Positions 16,629 through 24,136 of a stretch of DNA of 64,000 nt are shown one piece after another. The stretch's first letter is position 1. Every line of letters starts with the position of its first letter. Source of the stretch: a virus; IMG/VR virus record IMGVR_UViG_3300019776_000165, positions 1-64,000 of that record; one strand, written 5' to 3'. The notes beneath the pieces were generated by a model. That model saw nothing but the letters and a program-made list of their open reading frames with translations. It was not told where the DNA came from and did not search any database. Made by a program: the position numbers and the translations under genes.

Positions 16629-16828
16629 TACTTTGCCTCCTCGTTTACTACACGAGCAATCAAAAGTAGGTGGGCCAGCGTAGGCATACCACTAGCAAAC
16701 TCTGCCTTGATGCTTTGCTCTTCGGCTATCAGTCTGCTCACGATACGGTAACGCAAGTCCTCCACGCCCTTCTGGTACGAGGCTAGGTCAGTAACATGCT
16801 CGGCGTGTAGGTTAGCCATCTTTGACAT
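16628..16828 (-). CDS. Small helical protein (66 aa)
   Basis: ATG behind TAGGAGACCTAA. Helical and charged (LASYQKGVEDLRYRIVSRLI); ends RVVNEEAK. Co-transcribed with its neighbours. Unrecognised. Confidence 0.68.
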   Translation of the reverse strand: MSKMANLHAEHVTDLASYQKGVEDLRYRIVSRLIAEEQSIKAEFASGMPTLAHLLLIARVVNEEAK

Positions 16829-16985
16829 TTAGGTCTCCTAGTTCTTCTATTGCATGGTCGATTAGTTGTCCGAACGATGCAAACTCTTGCGGGCTGAGGT
16901 TAGCCCATGCCTGCACCTTCTGCATCTGCAGTACATGAATAGCGTTGGCTAGGGCTTTGCGGTAACCCTCCGTAAACTCACTCAC
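16812..16985 (-). CDS. Small hypothetical protein (57 aa)
   Basis: GTG start overlapping the upstream stop by 8 bases; AAGGAG lies very close (about 1 base spacing), so the start is uncertain. Helical (EGYRKALANAIHVLQMQKVQ, FGQLIDHAIEELG). It extends 17 bases into the next gene, which would give coupling. Confidence 0.5.
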   Translation of the reverse strand: MSEFTEGYRKALANAIHVLQMQKVQAWANLSPQEFASFGQLIDHAIEELGDLNVKDG

Positions 16986-17268
16986 TCTCCTTCACACTGC
17001 CTTCGATGAAGTAGTGGAGGTGATGTCCGTCAATAACATCTTGAGCGGAGGCTACGGACTGGTCTTTGAATAAGACTCCGTCAGGTAGCGGTAACATCGT
17101 GGTAAGGTCTCCGTTAGAGTTGGCCAACTCGATAGCCTGAACGGCTACAGGAATCAGGCTCTCTGGAATACCACCGTCCTCAAAGTTGGCAAAGTGCCAA
17201 GACAACTTGGTCTCCAACCCCATAGGGGCGTTAGCAATCTCCTTTGAGATTTCGTCTGCGCTAATCAT
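16978..17268 (-). CDS. Hypothetical protein, paralogue of 24388-24684 (96 aa)
   Basis: Internal ATG behind GGAGAGGAAACGA is chosen over an upstream in-frame start at 17298. The segment LSWHFANFED ... LPDGVLFKDQSVASAQDVID matches the protein at 24388 in order and spacing (SLHF ... LPKGVLWKGRSTAPAHAVVD). A phage-specific family with two members in one operon; function unknown. Confidence 0.72.
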   Translation of the reverse strand: MISADEISKEIANAPMGLETKLSWHFANFEDGGIPESLIPVAVQAIELANSNGDLTTMLPLPDGVLFKDQSVASAQDVIDGHHLHYFIEGSVKESE

Positions 17269-17371
17269 TCGTTTCCTCTCCGTGACATTCACAGTCACAG
17301 GTTTGTTCGTTTACTTTCAATGGGCATGAGTCGTGCTGGCCAGTGAGACACCAGCCAAACTTCTTACTCAA
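17261..17371 (-). CDS. Cys-rich zinc microprotein (36 aa)
   Basis: TTG start overlapping the preceding stop by 8 bases. The arrangement WCLTGQHDSC ... CDCECHGE (Cys-x7-Cys and a CxCxCH tail) recurs in small actinophage proteins I know and should bind zinc. No strong Shine-Dalgarno; coupling is likely. Confidence 0.55.
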   Translation of the reverse strand: MSKKFGWCLTGQHDSCPLKVNEQTCDCECHGEETND

Positions 17372-17558
17372 AGTCGGGCTTGATGTTCTTATCGATGTTA
17401 AGCAGGTCTTCTGCGTAAACCTCGCCTGCATTCTCCAGACGTTCGAACCAAGACCACTGCTTCTTAGTCCATGACTCGGTGTCAACGAAGGCGATGTCTC
17501 CGTTACCATACGAGCCGTCATCTGATGCCCAGAGTCCGCTGTGTGATTGTGACGCCAT
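17364..17558 (-). CDS. Small hypothetical protein (64 aa)
   Basis: ATG behind AGGAGCCAACTA, in a TAATG junction. Acidic, Trp-rich (DTESWTKKQWSWFERLE). Unrecognised. Confidence 0.68.
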   Translation of the reverse strand: MASQSHSGLWASDDGSYGNGDIAFVDTESWTKKQWSWFERLENAGEVYAEDLLNIDKNIKPDFE

Positions 17559-17668
17559 TAGTTGGCTCCTTTCTTGTCCGATGGACAGTTCATGTGGAAG
17601 TAAGTGATTAGTCTCTGAGTAGGGTCGCTGGTGGTAGCACCGCACTTCAGGCAACTCCATGTGGTCAT
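17558..17668 (-). CDS. Zinc-finger-like microprotein (36 aa)
   Basis: ATG behind GAGGAGAACGACTA. CLKCGATT and HMNC give a Cys-x2-Cys...His-x2-Cys zinc-knuckle-like pattern. TAATG on both sides. Unrecognised. Confidence 0.62.
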   Translation of the reverse strand: MTTWSCLKCGATTSDPTQRLITYFHMNCPSDKKGAN

Positions 17669-17820
17669 TAGTCGTTCTCCTCTTCTAGTTTGATTACTTC
17701 TACCCAAGCACGAGCAGACCGCAACCATGCAACGTACTGCTCTGTTTCTTTGCGGTTGCTGAACACTGGGGCAGGGCTGGTGTTGTAGTCGCTCCAACGG
17801 CCAATCGTGTACCTAGCCAT
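17668..17820 (-). CDS. Small hypothetical protein (50 aa)
   Basis: ATG in a TAATG junction. Contains RYTIGRWSDYNTSPAPVFSN and a helix EQYVAWLRSARAWVEVIKLE; this looks like a short beta-hairpin plus helix. It ends in EEEND because the last codons are also the next gene's Shine-Dalgarno. Confidence 0.65.
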   Translation of the reverse strand: MARYTIGRWSDYNTSPAPVFSNRKETEQYVAWLRSARAWVEVIKLEEEND

Positions 17821-17999
17821 TATTCCTCCTCGTCAATCTCTTCGTAGCAGTTTAGGTTTACTTGTAACTTGTTGTGTAGCCTGTTGAGTTTGCCAGCAAG
17901 TTTCCAACGCTGGTCATTGCCGTAGTAGACCTCGCAGTCCTTGAGGGCAGTAAGCAAGAAGTCTAAGTCCTGCTTACTGATAGGTAATAGGTCAGCCAT
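17820..17999 (-). CDS. Small helical protein (59 aa)
   Basis: Internal ATG (MADLLPISKQDLDF) at the TAATG junction is taken as start. Amphipathic helices DLDFLLTALKDC and KLAGKLNRLHNKL, and an acidic tail EEIDEEE. Unrecognised. Confidence 0.66.
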   Translation of the reverse strand: MADLLPISKQDLDFLLTALKDCEVYYGNDQRWKLAGKLNRLHNKLQVNLNCYEEIDEEE

Positions 18000-18379
18000 T
18001 AGTGACCACAACCTTGGTCGAAGCACTCTCGGCAGTAGAGCCGTGAGTAGATGTCGGTGCTGACACAGTGGTCACAAGCACACTCGGCAGGCAGGGCGTT
18101 GAACACTTCCCACAAGCGGTCTGAGATTTGGTGCTCGTAATCCTTGAGGAATCCCTCCAGACCGTACCAGTGGTCTTCTCCGTCAAAGTACCCAGAACCT
18201 AGTTGGAGTTTAGTGGCCTCCTCCTTGGTAAAGGTAAGGGGCAGGTCAAGGCCTTGGTACTGTTCTTGGTCTCCGTCAAAGCACACGAAGATGTCCAAGT
18301 ACCAATCGTCACCTAACGCCCAGTTGCCGTTTTTGTCTTCCACTTCTTGCTGGAAGATGTTCAAGTCGTAATCAGCCAT
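17999..18379 (-). CDS. Hypothetical protein with C-terminal zinc cluster (126 aa)
   Basis: ATG behind AAGGAGAATAACA. An acidic beta-rich body (DDWYLDIFVCFDGDQEQ) is followed by CACDHC ... CRECFDQGCGH, a His/Cys cluster that should bind zinc. Unrecognised. Confidence 0.7.
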   Translation of the reverse strand: MADYDLNIFQQEVEDKNGNWALGDDWYLDIFVCFDGDQEQYQGLDLPLTFTKEEATKLQLGSGYFDGEDHWYGLEGFLKDYEHQISDRLWEVFNALPAECACDHCVSTDIYSRLYCRECFDQGCGH

Positions 18380-18390
18380 TGTTATTCTCC

Positions 18391-18627
18391 TTAACGAATC
18401 TGCCAAAGGTGGTTGTCGGAGATGTTAACTCCGATAGCCTCCAACGCATCGATTGCTTCTTTCTCAACCTCTGTTTCAATAGCCACGAACTCACCTGCAT
18501 CATCTGACCAAGTGTTCGTCTCTGGTGTGTAGAGCCTGCGAATCCATTCACGAGACCCATCGCCGTCAAAGGCGAAGGTCTTGGTGTCGTGGTCGTATGC
18601 CACGACTAGGTGGGTAACTAGTGCCAT
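18391..18627 (-). CDS. Hypothetical protein (78 aa)
   Basis: ATG behind AGGAGCAATAAAC. Acidic; YDHDTKTFAFDGDGSREWI suggests a beta domain with a possible calcium-like Asp cluster. Unrecognised. Confidence 0.7.
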   Translation of the reverse strand: MALVTHLVVAYDHDTKTFAFDGDGSREWIRRLYTPETNTWSDDAGEFVAIETEVEKEAIDALEAIGVNISDNHLWQIR

Positions 18628-18629
18628 GT

Positions 18630-19316
18630 TTATTGCTCCTGTCCTATTAGTGCCAACTCAATGAGTACTTGTACTGCTTCGGTAGGTATTCTGACGTAGC
18701 CCCACGACTTAATCTCGTAGGTAGGGTTGTCCTGAGTGCCACCGTAGACACCGCTAGGGTCAATGTCGTAGGTGTTAATGTCCTGAGCCTTAGAACCAAG
18801 CAGGGTGATTAGGCTGTCCTTGATGCTCTTCTTGAGAGCCTCCTGACGAGCGGAAGACTCGGTGATGGCGTTGATGTACACCTCACGCTTCTTGTCCTCG
18901 TAAACCTTGGCCTTAGCCTGTGCGTCAGCCATTTCCTTAGCGGCCTGTTCACGGCGAGCGGTCTCGACTACCCAGTAATCGTCATACTCTTTAGTGGTAG
19001 CCACAATGCGAAGTGGAGCAACAATAGTGTACTCCCAAGATGTGCCGTCACCGTGACGGTCAAACTTGATTAGGAAGCCGTAGTCGCTACGGCCAGAGGT
19101 TGATTCCTCCAGACGTACATCGCTAAGCCTTGCTACCGAAGGGGTGTAGTGTGAGTGGCCACGGAGCGAGTAACGCTTGTTGCTAAGGAGCACAGCGTTC
19201 ATCGTGTAGTTAGTGCTGTAGTCCTTAAGGCCTGTGCCACGCTTCTCCCTAACACCAAAGGTTAGAATCTTGATGTTGGTGTTGGCGGATAGTTTTTGAA
19301 TGTCTGCTGTCTGCAT
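18630..19316 (-). CDS. Hypothetical protein (228 aa)
   Basis: ATG behind GAGAGGTAATC, with the 13-nt repeat and promoter-like repeat A directly upstream; it is therefore the first gene of a leftward operon reaching down to WhiB. Beta-rich N-terminal half, then a long charged coiled coil (about residues 115-160, rich in Ala, Lys and Glu). Ends in a hydrophobic helix VLIELALIGQEQ. Unrecognised. Confidence 0.75.
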   Translation of the reverse strand: MQTADIQKLSANTNIKILTFGVREKRGTGLKDYSTNYTMNAVLLSNKRYSLRGHSHYTPSVARLSDVRLEESTSGRSDYGFLIKFDRHGDGTSWEYTIVAPLRIVATTKEYDDYWVVETARREQAAKEMADAQAKAKVYEDKKREVYINAITESSARQEALKKSIKDSLITLLGSKAQDINTYDIDPSGVYGGTQDNPTYEIKSWGYVRIPTEAVQVLIELALIGQEQ

Positions 19317-19330
19317 GATTACCTCTCGAT

Positions 19331-19343
19331 TTGTTTGCCTTGG
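19331..19343 (-). repeat. 13-nt intergenic repeat, copy 2
   Basis: CCAAGGCAAACAA on the minus strand, between promoter-like repeat A and the gene starting at 19316. Confidence 0.75.
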
Positions 19344-19350
19344 CTACACC

Positions 19351-19388
19351 CTTTAGCCCCCAGTCAGGAACTATCAGGTAAAGTTAGT
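19351..19388 (-). promoter_or_regulatory. Leftward promoter-like repeat A
   Basis: The minus strand reads ACTAACTTTACCTGATAGT, then TGGGGGCTAAAG about ten bases on. The same block occurs at 22857, 25372 and 29121, always in a gap upstream of leftward genes. GATAGT could be a -10 element; no -35 is conserved, so an activator site or alternative recognition is possible. Confidence 0.65.
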
Positions 19389-19408
19389 GCTCAATGTTAT
19401 GGAGCAGA

Positions 19409-19443
19409 GGTGACGGAGAAGAAAGGAGTAAGACTCCGTCACC
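19409..19443 (-). terminator. Hairpin after the VWA gene, probable terminator
   Basis: GGTGACGGAG (19409-19418) pairs perfectly with CTCCGTCACC (19434-19443). It follows the VWA stop codon by about ten bases and precedes repeat A. There is no long T run, so RNA processing or stability is an alternative. Confidence 0.5.
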
Positions 19444-19452
19444 CCTGCTGGC

Positions 19453-21333
19453 CTAGTGGGCTAGGTTGCGGTCGATGCCAACCTCAACGATGTACTGGCC
19501 GAGGCGGAAGATGTCCGCTACCTCTGCAATGTGCACCCCTACCTCAGAGCCGTGGTTGTTAATCTGGCGTCCCTCGCTGTAGTAGGAGGAGATGTAGGCA
19601 AGTGCAGTGAGCACACCGCCGTCACGAATGTTGCGAACCAACTCGTCAGCAAGTGCTTCATCGTTCCACACGCCATCGGTGATGTTGATAAGCAACTTGA
19701 TTGCACGAGTGCTGTTGGCCAGCAAGTACTGTGCGTACTGCAACGCCTTGAGCGGTGTAGTGCCACCGTGAGTACCAGCATTGCGGAAGGTAGTACCCAC
19801 CTGCTCGTCAGCACTGTACAGCAGGTATGGGCTGCTACCGTAAAGCACAACCGTAGTGCTGGCGTTGATGCTGTCCAGAGCGTTCTTGATTGCCCACATT
19901 GACTCGTAAGCCTGCTTGGCGTTGCGAGACATAGAGTCGCTGGTGTCCATAACAACTACGCACTCGATGTCTACAGCGTCAGCACGACCAAACTTGAGCG
20001 TGTCGAACGCCTCGTCAATCTCACAGCCACGCTCCCAGCGAGCAGGGTTGATGCGACCGTTCTGAGTACGGCGTGACCACGCTGGGTCATGCTGTGCTCG
20101 CAGTCTCTGCAACTCGAAAGCGAACTGGTCGGACGCAGACACGGTGGCCGTGTCAGGGTCTTGCTCGTGAACACTCCTAGGAACAGGAGGAGCAGGTACT
20201 TCCTCGCCGTCCATAAGAACGTCACCGCTGTACAGTGCGATGTCGTTGGCAATCTGGTCACCGAGACGCTCCAACACATCTCCGAGAGTGTCTTCTAGCA
20301 AGTCTCGCAGAGTGTTGGTGTCATCGTCACCAGCACCGCTACCAGACGAAGGAGGCAGGTCAGCCTCGTCCACAGTAGGCTCAGCCTTGGCACGTTCGAT
20401 AGCCCTGTCCTGTTGCTTAGGCTTCATCGGCTGTGACTTGGCGTTGGTCTCGTGTTCGTGGTTGTCACGGTTACCGTGACCGTTAGGGTCAGGCATGTTG
20501 TCCCAACCATCGCCAGCAGGCTGGCCACCGTCAGGTGCAGGTCGACCGCCTTCAGGGGAAGGCTGGCCACCGTCACCCTGTGGGCCGTCCTCTGGCTGGT
20601 CAGGTGAATCTGGCGAGTCAGGTGAATCTGGCGAGTCAGGTGAATCGGTAGGGCTGTCAGGCTGAGGAGGCTGACCAACGTTGCTAACCAACTCGTTGAA
20701 TCGCTCGATGATGTACTTGGCTCGCTCCTGCTCAGCAGGTCGTGCAAGGTTCATGACACGGTACTCGTCAATCAACTGAGCCAACTCGGCCACGTCCTGC
20801 TGGTTGACGTAAGCGTCACGGACAGCACGGCGTACCTTAGGGTCAAGGTACTTGCGACCACGGATAAGTGGGTAAGCAAACTGCAAGGTCTCCGTGTTGC
20901 TCAGCAGGTGCTGGGTGATGGTGTAGGTCAGCCAGTCACGGATAGGTGGGAACTGTGCCGAGAGCAGGGTCTCTATACGCTGGTCTTCAAGAGAGTTGAA
21001 GGAGCGGAACAAGTCCTGCTCCGTAACCCACTGGCGAAGAGCACTGCCGTCACGAGGGGTGAGCAAGATGTGTGCAATCTCGTGCAGGGTCAAGCCCTTG
21101 AGAGATGCGACACCTGCTACGGTCGTGAGGTCAGCCAACTGTGCCTCGTCAATCCAGATGCTGTCGCTGGAACTGAACGCAGGAGCACCAGCGTTCTGCA
21201 CCAACTTGACCTTGATGGAGCGTAAGCAGAGTCCTGTGGCGTAAGACTCCAACACCTGAACGGAACGCTTGGCACGTTCCTTCTGGCGGTCAACTTCAGG
21301 CCGTGCATACGACCTAGGAACTAGTACTGTCAT
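19453..21333 (-). CDS. VWA-domain protein with HExxH motif, CobT-like (626 aa)
   Basis: Partner of the AAA ATPase just upstream. The N-terminus has a zinc-peptidase-like HEIAH (about residues 83-87). A disordered Pro/Asp/Ser/Gly linker follows at about 215-300 and includes an SPD tandem repeat. The C-terminal VWA domain keeps the MIDAS residues: DTSDS near 461, Thr in GTHGGTTPL and Asp in NITDGVWND. This layout matches CobT/MoxR-associated VWA proteins that insert metals into or remodel targets. ATG behind AAGGAGAGTCAC is preferred over an upstream frame extension. Confidence 0.82.
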   Translation of the reverse strand: MTVLVPRSYARPEVDRQKERAKRSVQVLESYATGLCLRSIKVKLVQNAGAPAFSSSDSIWIDEAQLADLTTVAGVASLKGLTLHEIAHILLTPRDGSALRQWVTEQDLFRSFNSLEDQRIETLLSAQFPPIRDWLTYTITQHLLSNTETLQFAYPLIRGRKYLDPKVRRAVRDAYVNQQDVAELAQLIDEYRVMNLARPAEQERAKYIIERFNELVSNVGQPPQPDSPTDSPDSPDSPDSPDSPDQPEDGPQGDGGQPSPEGGRPAPDGGQPAGDGWDNMPDPNGHGNRDNHEHETNAKSQPMKPKQQDRAIERAKAEPTVDEADLPPSSGSGAGDDDTNTLRDLLEDTLGDVLERLGDQIANDIALYSGDVLMDGEEVPAPPVPRSVHEQDPDTATVSASDQFAFELQRLRAQHDPAWSRRTQNGRINPARWERGCEIDEAFDTLKFGRADAVDIECVVVMDTSDSMSRNAKQAYESMWAIKNALDSINASTTVVLYGSSPYLLYSADEQVGTTFRNAGTHGGTTPLKALQYAQYLLANSTRAIKLLINITDGVWNDEALADELVRNIRDGGVLTALAYISSYYSEGRQINNHGSEVGVHIAEVADIFRLGQYIVEVGIDRNLAH

Positions 21334-21343
21334 GTGACTCTCC

Positions 21344-22780
21344 TTAGAGTGACTGGCTAGGGGTGTAGGTGCTTGGGTCAACGCCCAACTCCGATGCGAT
21401 GGCATCGTAGCGAGTGTCGAACTGCATACGGACAACGGAACGCTCGGCCTCGCTGAAGTTGTTCACGAACGAGGAGACTGCGAACTTGAGGTTGAAGTCC
21501 TGCACATCTCGTACAAACGAGAGGAGCATACGAAGACCAACACGAGTACGCAACTTGGCTCGCTCGGTCTTGTTGACATAGCGTAGGGCGTTAGCGAACT
21601 CCAACAGCGTGGCACTTGGAATCAACTGCGACTCAATGAGTGCGTCAACCTCGAACTCCAACTTAGGGTTGAAGCGGTCGTACAGGGCACTGTCCTGCTT
21701 CTGTGCACCGCTGTAGTCGCTACCGAGGTTCTGGTCGGCTACGAACAGCACCTCTGGGTGGACATCGATGACCTCGTTGAGCATTGGGATACGCAACTTA
21801 CGCTCGTTGAGCAGACCAAGCCACAGCGGTGCATTGTGGGCAGGCTGACGGCTGAACTCGTTGAGCAGGATTACCGAAGGGCGAGTAATGGCCGTGGCCA
21901 ACTCGGAGTAGTGCCAGTCCCAACTGGTGTTGCCGTTGGCTAGTGGGGTGGGGAGCAAGCGACCTTGGGTAATGTCGGTGGTCAACTCAATGGAGCACTC
22001 GATTACCACATAGGGCAACTTGGCAAAGGCCGCATACTGCTCAACGCTAATGCTCTTGCCAGTACCAGCATCGCCAGTAGCAAGCACCGAACGGCTAGAA
22101 CGGCGTGACTTGTCGTACACCTCGAACAAAGGCACACCGTCAAAGGTGCGGTCAATGTAGGCAGGGTTGACAGGAGGTACGCTTAGCGGAGCGTAACGGC
22201 GATTGATTTCAGCACTAGTTTGCCTTGGGCTCTCTGGTGCTAGGAAGGCCGAGGTCTGTGGGGCAGGCTCTGCAACCTGTAGCACAGGCTCGACAGCGAT
22301 TGGCTGTGGCATTGGTGGGTTCTCCTCACGAACGAGTAGGATACTTCCCAGCGACTTGGTGTACTTGACCAAGTCAAGGGGAGTGTGGGTAGCGATGCTA
22401 AGCACTTCGCTTGACACCTCGGAGGTGCTACGACCGCTGACCTTGTTCTGGCTCTCAACGGCTCGCACCAACTTCTGTAGGAGGGTGGTGTACTTACCCT
22501 CCGACTCATACTGTCGGTCATCAGCAGGGGTGATAGCAAGGCTGACAGGACGGCCAAGGACTACGCCACCTGACACAGTCATGTGGTTCTGGCTGAGTTC
22601 GACCCAAGCACCAGAGATGCCACGCTGTTTGCTACCAAGCACACGGCGAGTGTAGCCAATGACACCGTTCTGGGTAGGAATGTAGACAATCTGCTGAACG
22701 CTGTCAGAAGACTGTTTGAAGTAGTTGAGGTTGTTTCCATGAGGACTCTCTACGAGAGACTGGAAGATAGTGGCGTACAT
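21344..22780 (-). CDS. MoxR/CobS-type AAA+ ATPase (478 aa)
   Basis: Walker A is GDAGTGKS near residue 240. Walker B is a variant, VILLNEFSR, in which Asn precedes Glu. Downstream are the ADQNLGSDYSG sensor region and YDRFNPKLEF, the MoxR/CobS arrangement. The N-terminal 180 residues are a phage-specific domain. It probably drives the VWA partner 10 bases downstream. The start ATG follows AAAGGAAATC; an upstream in-frame start at 22855 would run through the 5' hairpin and is rejected. Confidence 0.87.
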   Translation of the reverse strand: MYATIFQSLVESPHGNNLNYFKQSSDSVQQIVYIPTQNGVIGYTRRVLGSKQRGISGAWVELSQNHMTVSGGVVLGRPVSLAITPADDRQYESEGKYTTLLQKLVRAVESQNKVSGRSTSEVSSEVLSIATHTPLDLVKYTKSLGSILLVREENPPMPQPIAVEPVLQVAEPAPQTSAFLAPESPRQTSAEINRRYAPLSVPPVNPAYIDRTFDGVPLFEVYDKSRRSSRSVLATGDAGTGKSISVEQYAAFAKLPYVVIECSIELTTDITQGRLLPTPLANGNTSWDWHYSELATAITRPSVILLNEFSRQPAHNAPLWLGLLNERKLRIPMLNEVIDVHPEVLFVADQNLGSDYSGAQKQDSALYDRFNPKLEFEVDALIESQLIPSATLLEFANALRYVNKTERAKLRTRVGLRMLLSFVRDVQDFNLKFAVSSFVNNFSEAERSVVRMQFDTRYDAIASELGVDPSTYTPSQSL

Positions 22781-22811
22781 GATTTCCTTTCTTGTGCCAC
22801 GAATGAGGGGC

Positions 22812-22847
22812 TTGGTGGCTGGCAGGGGGGGTAGCCAGCCACCAAGT
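22812..22847 (-). promoter_or_regulatory. Perfect 13-bp hairpin in the ATPase 5' UTR
   Basis: CTTGGTGGCTGGC (22812-22824) and GCCAGCCACCAAG (22835-22847) are perfect complements around a 10-base G/C-rich loop. It lies between promoter-like repeat B and the ATPase start. Candidate attenuator or mRNA stabiliser. Confidence 0.6.
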
Positions 22848-22856
22848 TGTTGCACC

Positions 22857-22894
22857 CTTTAGCCCCCACTTAGGGACTATCAGGTAAACTTAGT
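22857..22894 (-). promoter_or_regulatory. Leftward promoter-like repeat B
   Basis: The minus strand reads ACTAAGTTTACCTGATAGT then AAGTGGGGGCTAAGG. It differs from copy A by one base in the 19-base core and lacks one T in the tail. It heads the AAA-VWA operon. Confidence 0.65.
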
Positions 22895-22907
22895 AGAGCC
22901 CTTGTGG

Positions 22908-23294
22908 TTACTGGGCTTCAGGGCTACTTGGTGTGGGTACGCTTGCACCCAACTCCATGGCCATGGCTATGGCATCGTCCAAGGTGTCCACGACATCGCT
23001 GTACCATGAGGTATCACGCTCCGTACGCACCTCAAACCACGAGTTGTCCACCCAGTTGAACACCTCGTCACCTAGCGTGTTGAAGTGGCCGAGGTCTTTG
23101 TCCGTAAGGACTCCGATACGCTCCAACTGGTCGGTGTAACGAATGACTTGTGCGTCTTCGCCCAACTTGGGCTTGTACAGAATACGCATCTCACCGTTGC
23201 GTACCACATAGTATGGGGTCTCGTCCGACTCCCACACCACCTCCACGCCTTCTTGGTTGGTGTAGAACGCTGAGTCTTGCCTCTGCTCGTTCAT
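22908..23294 (-). CDS. Hypothetical protein (128 aa)
   Basis: ATG directly after a TAG stop. Acidic, with ordered-looking segments (VEVVWESDETPYYVVRNGE, DVVDTLDDAIAMAMELG). Last gene before the repeat-B region. Unrecognised. Confidence 0.7.
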   Translation of the reverse strand: MNEQRQDSAFYTNQEGVEVVWESDETPYYVVRNGEMRILYKPKLGEDAQVIRYTDQLERIGVLTDKDLGHFNTLGDEVFNWVDNSWFEVRTERDTSWYSDVVDTLDDAIAMAMELGASVPTPSSPEAQ

Positions 23295-23342
23295 CTAGTC
23301 CTTCACTTCCTCTAGGGATTTCACCCAATCAACTTCTGCCAC
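23295..23342 (-). CDS. Possible 15-aa micro-ORF
   Basis: GTG in a TAGTG junction, encodes MAEVDWVKSLEEVKD and its TAG abuts the next ATG. It fills the gap between two genes exactly, so ribosomes could translate through. It may be only a coupling device. Confidence 0.3.
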   Translation of the reverse strand: MAEVDWVKSLEEVKD

Positions 23343-23596
23343 TAGTTTCCTTTCTTCTCTAGGTACTTGTACAGGCTGTCTGTCCACTCGTCATTGACTG
23401 GGCTAATGTAATCGTCCAGTGCTTGACCGAGTACATCGTTGGTCTCTGCCCATGCGTCTTCCACATCGGCGTCCTCGATGTCCTCGCAGTTTACCTGCAC
23501 ATCTTCCTTCGACCACCAAGTGATTACCAACTCTTCATCTGGCTGGTAGTACTTGGTCAAGGTCTCGATAATCTGCTTGACTGTCTGTCCGCTCAT
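23342..23596 (-). CDS. Hypothetical acidic protein (84 aa)
   Basis: TAATG start. Starts MSGQTVKQIIETLTKYYQPDEELVI; acidic central part (VNCEDIEDADVEDAW). I recall similar phage proteins opening with a helix and DEEL/DxxV, without function. Unrecognised. Confidence 0.7.
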   Translation of the reverse strand: MSGQTVKQIIETLTKYYQPDEELVITWWSKEDVQVNCEDIEDADVEDAWAETNDVLGQALDDYISPVNDEWTDSLYKYLEKKGN

Positions 23597-23772
23597 TACT
23601 TGCTCTCCTCTATCTCGGTTACTTCTACGCTGTCTTGAATCTCTGCGCCGAACATCTGCTCGTTCTCGTACTCTCCACCATGAAACTTAGCGAGGGCTTC
23701 CTGCTCGTTGTCTGCTTCGATGTTTGCATAGAACCATTGCTCTCGTGTCCATTCGACTCGGTAAGTTGCCAT
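23596..23772 (-). CDS. Small hypothetical protein (58 aa)
   Basis: Internal ATG behind GAGGAGAACGACTA is the start. YRVEWTREQWFYANIEAD then NEQEALAKF resembles a short beta-beta-alpha fold. Acidic. Unrecognised. Confidence 0.68.
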   Translation of the reverse strand: MATYRVEWTREQWFYANIEADNEQEALAKFHGGEYENEQMFGAEIQDSVEVTEIEESK

Positions 23773-23915
23773 TAGTCGTTCTCCTCTACATTTAGAATGT
23801 CTTCTACAATGACGAGCCACGCCGAGCAATACTGGCAATGCTCTCTAGTCGCAGGAAGTGGGTGGTCTTTGGTCAGCCCCTCTAGTGCGTCAAGCACTTC
23901 GTCCAACTCGTGCAT
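23772..23915 (-). CDS. Small Cys-pair protein (47 aa)
   Basis: ATG at a TTAGTTGTT junction behind AAGGAGAACAACTA. Contains HCQYC, so a small metal site is possible, and ends VEEND because those codons also form the next Shine-Dalgarno. Unrecognised. Confidence 0.6.
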   Translation of the reverse strand: MHELDEVLDALEGLTKDHPLPATREHCQYCSAWLVIVEDILNVEEND

Positions 23916-23927
23916 TAGTTGTTCTCC

Positions 23928-24101
23928 TTACTCGTACTCGATGCAGTCAGAGTGGAAACCCTGCACTTCATCGTCCTCGTCATCGTCATCGTTCCACTCA
24001 AGGTGGCAGATGTTACAGCCACCCTCGAATGGGGTTGGCTGATAGGGCTGGTACACATCGGTGTCACAGCCACAGGCTGGGCGGTCTTCACAGTCGCACA
24101 T
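23928..24101 (-). CDS. Cys-rich acidic microprotein (57 aa)
   Basis: ATG behind AGAGAGGCAACACG, with the 13-nt repeat upstream. It starts MCDCEDRPACGCD, then CNICHLEW and an Asp/Glu run, and ends with HSDC: eight Cys and two His, probably two zinc sites. Unrecognised. Confidence 0.62.
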   Translation of the reverse strand: MCDCEDRPACGCDTDVYQPYQPTPFEGGCNICHLEWNDDDDEDDEVQGFHSDCIEYE

Positions 24102-24117
24102 CGTGTTGCCTCTCTAC

Positions 24118-24130
24118 TTGTTTGCCTTGG
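24118..24130 (-). repeat. 13-nt intergenic repeat, copy 3
   Basis: CCAAGGCAAACAA on the minus strand, 16 bases before the start of the gene at 24101. Confidence 0.75.
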
Positions 24131-24136
24131 CCTCTG

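Noticed and set aside
20599-20660. Short tandem repeat considered as CRISPR-like
   Set aside because: Units of 18 bases without spacers, in frame inside the VWA gene; a coding repeat.
22219-22228. Seventh copy of the CCAAGGCAAACAA repeat
   Set aside because: Only ten bases match and it lies inside the ATPase coding sequence; not counted.
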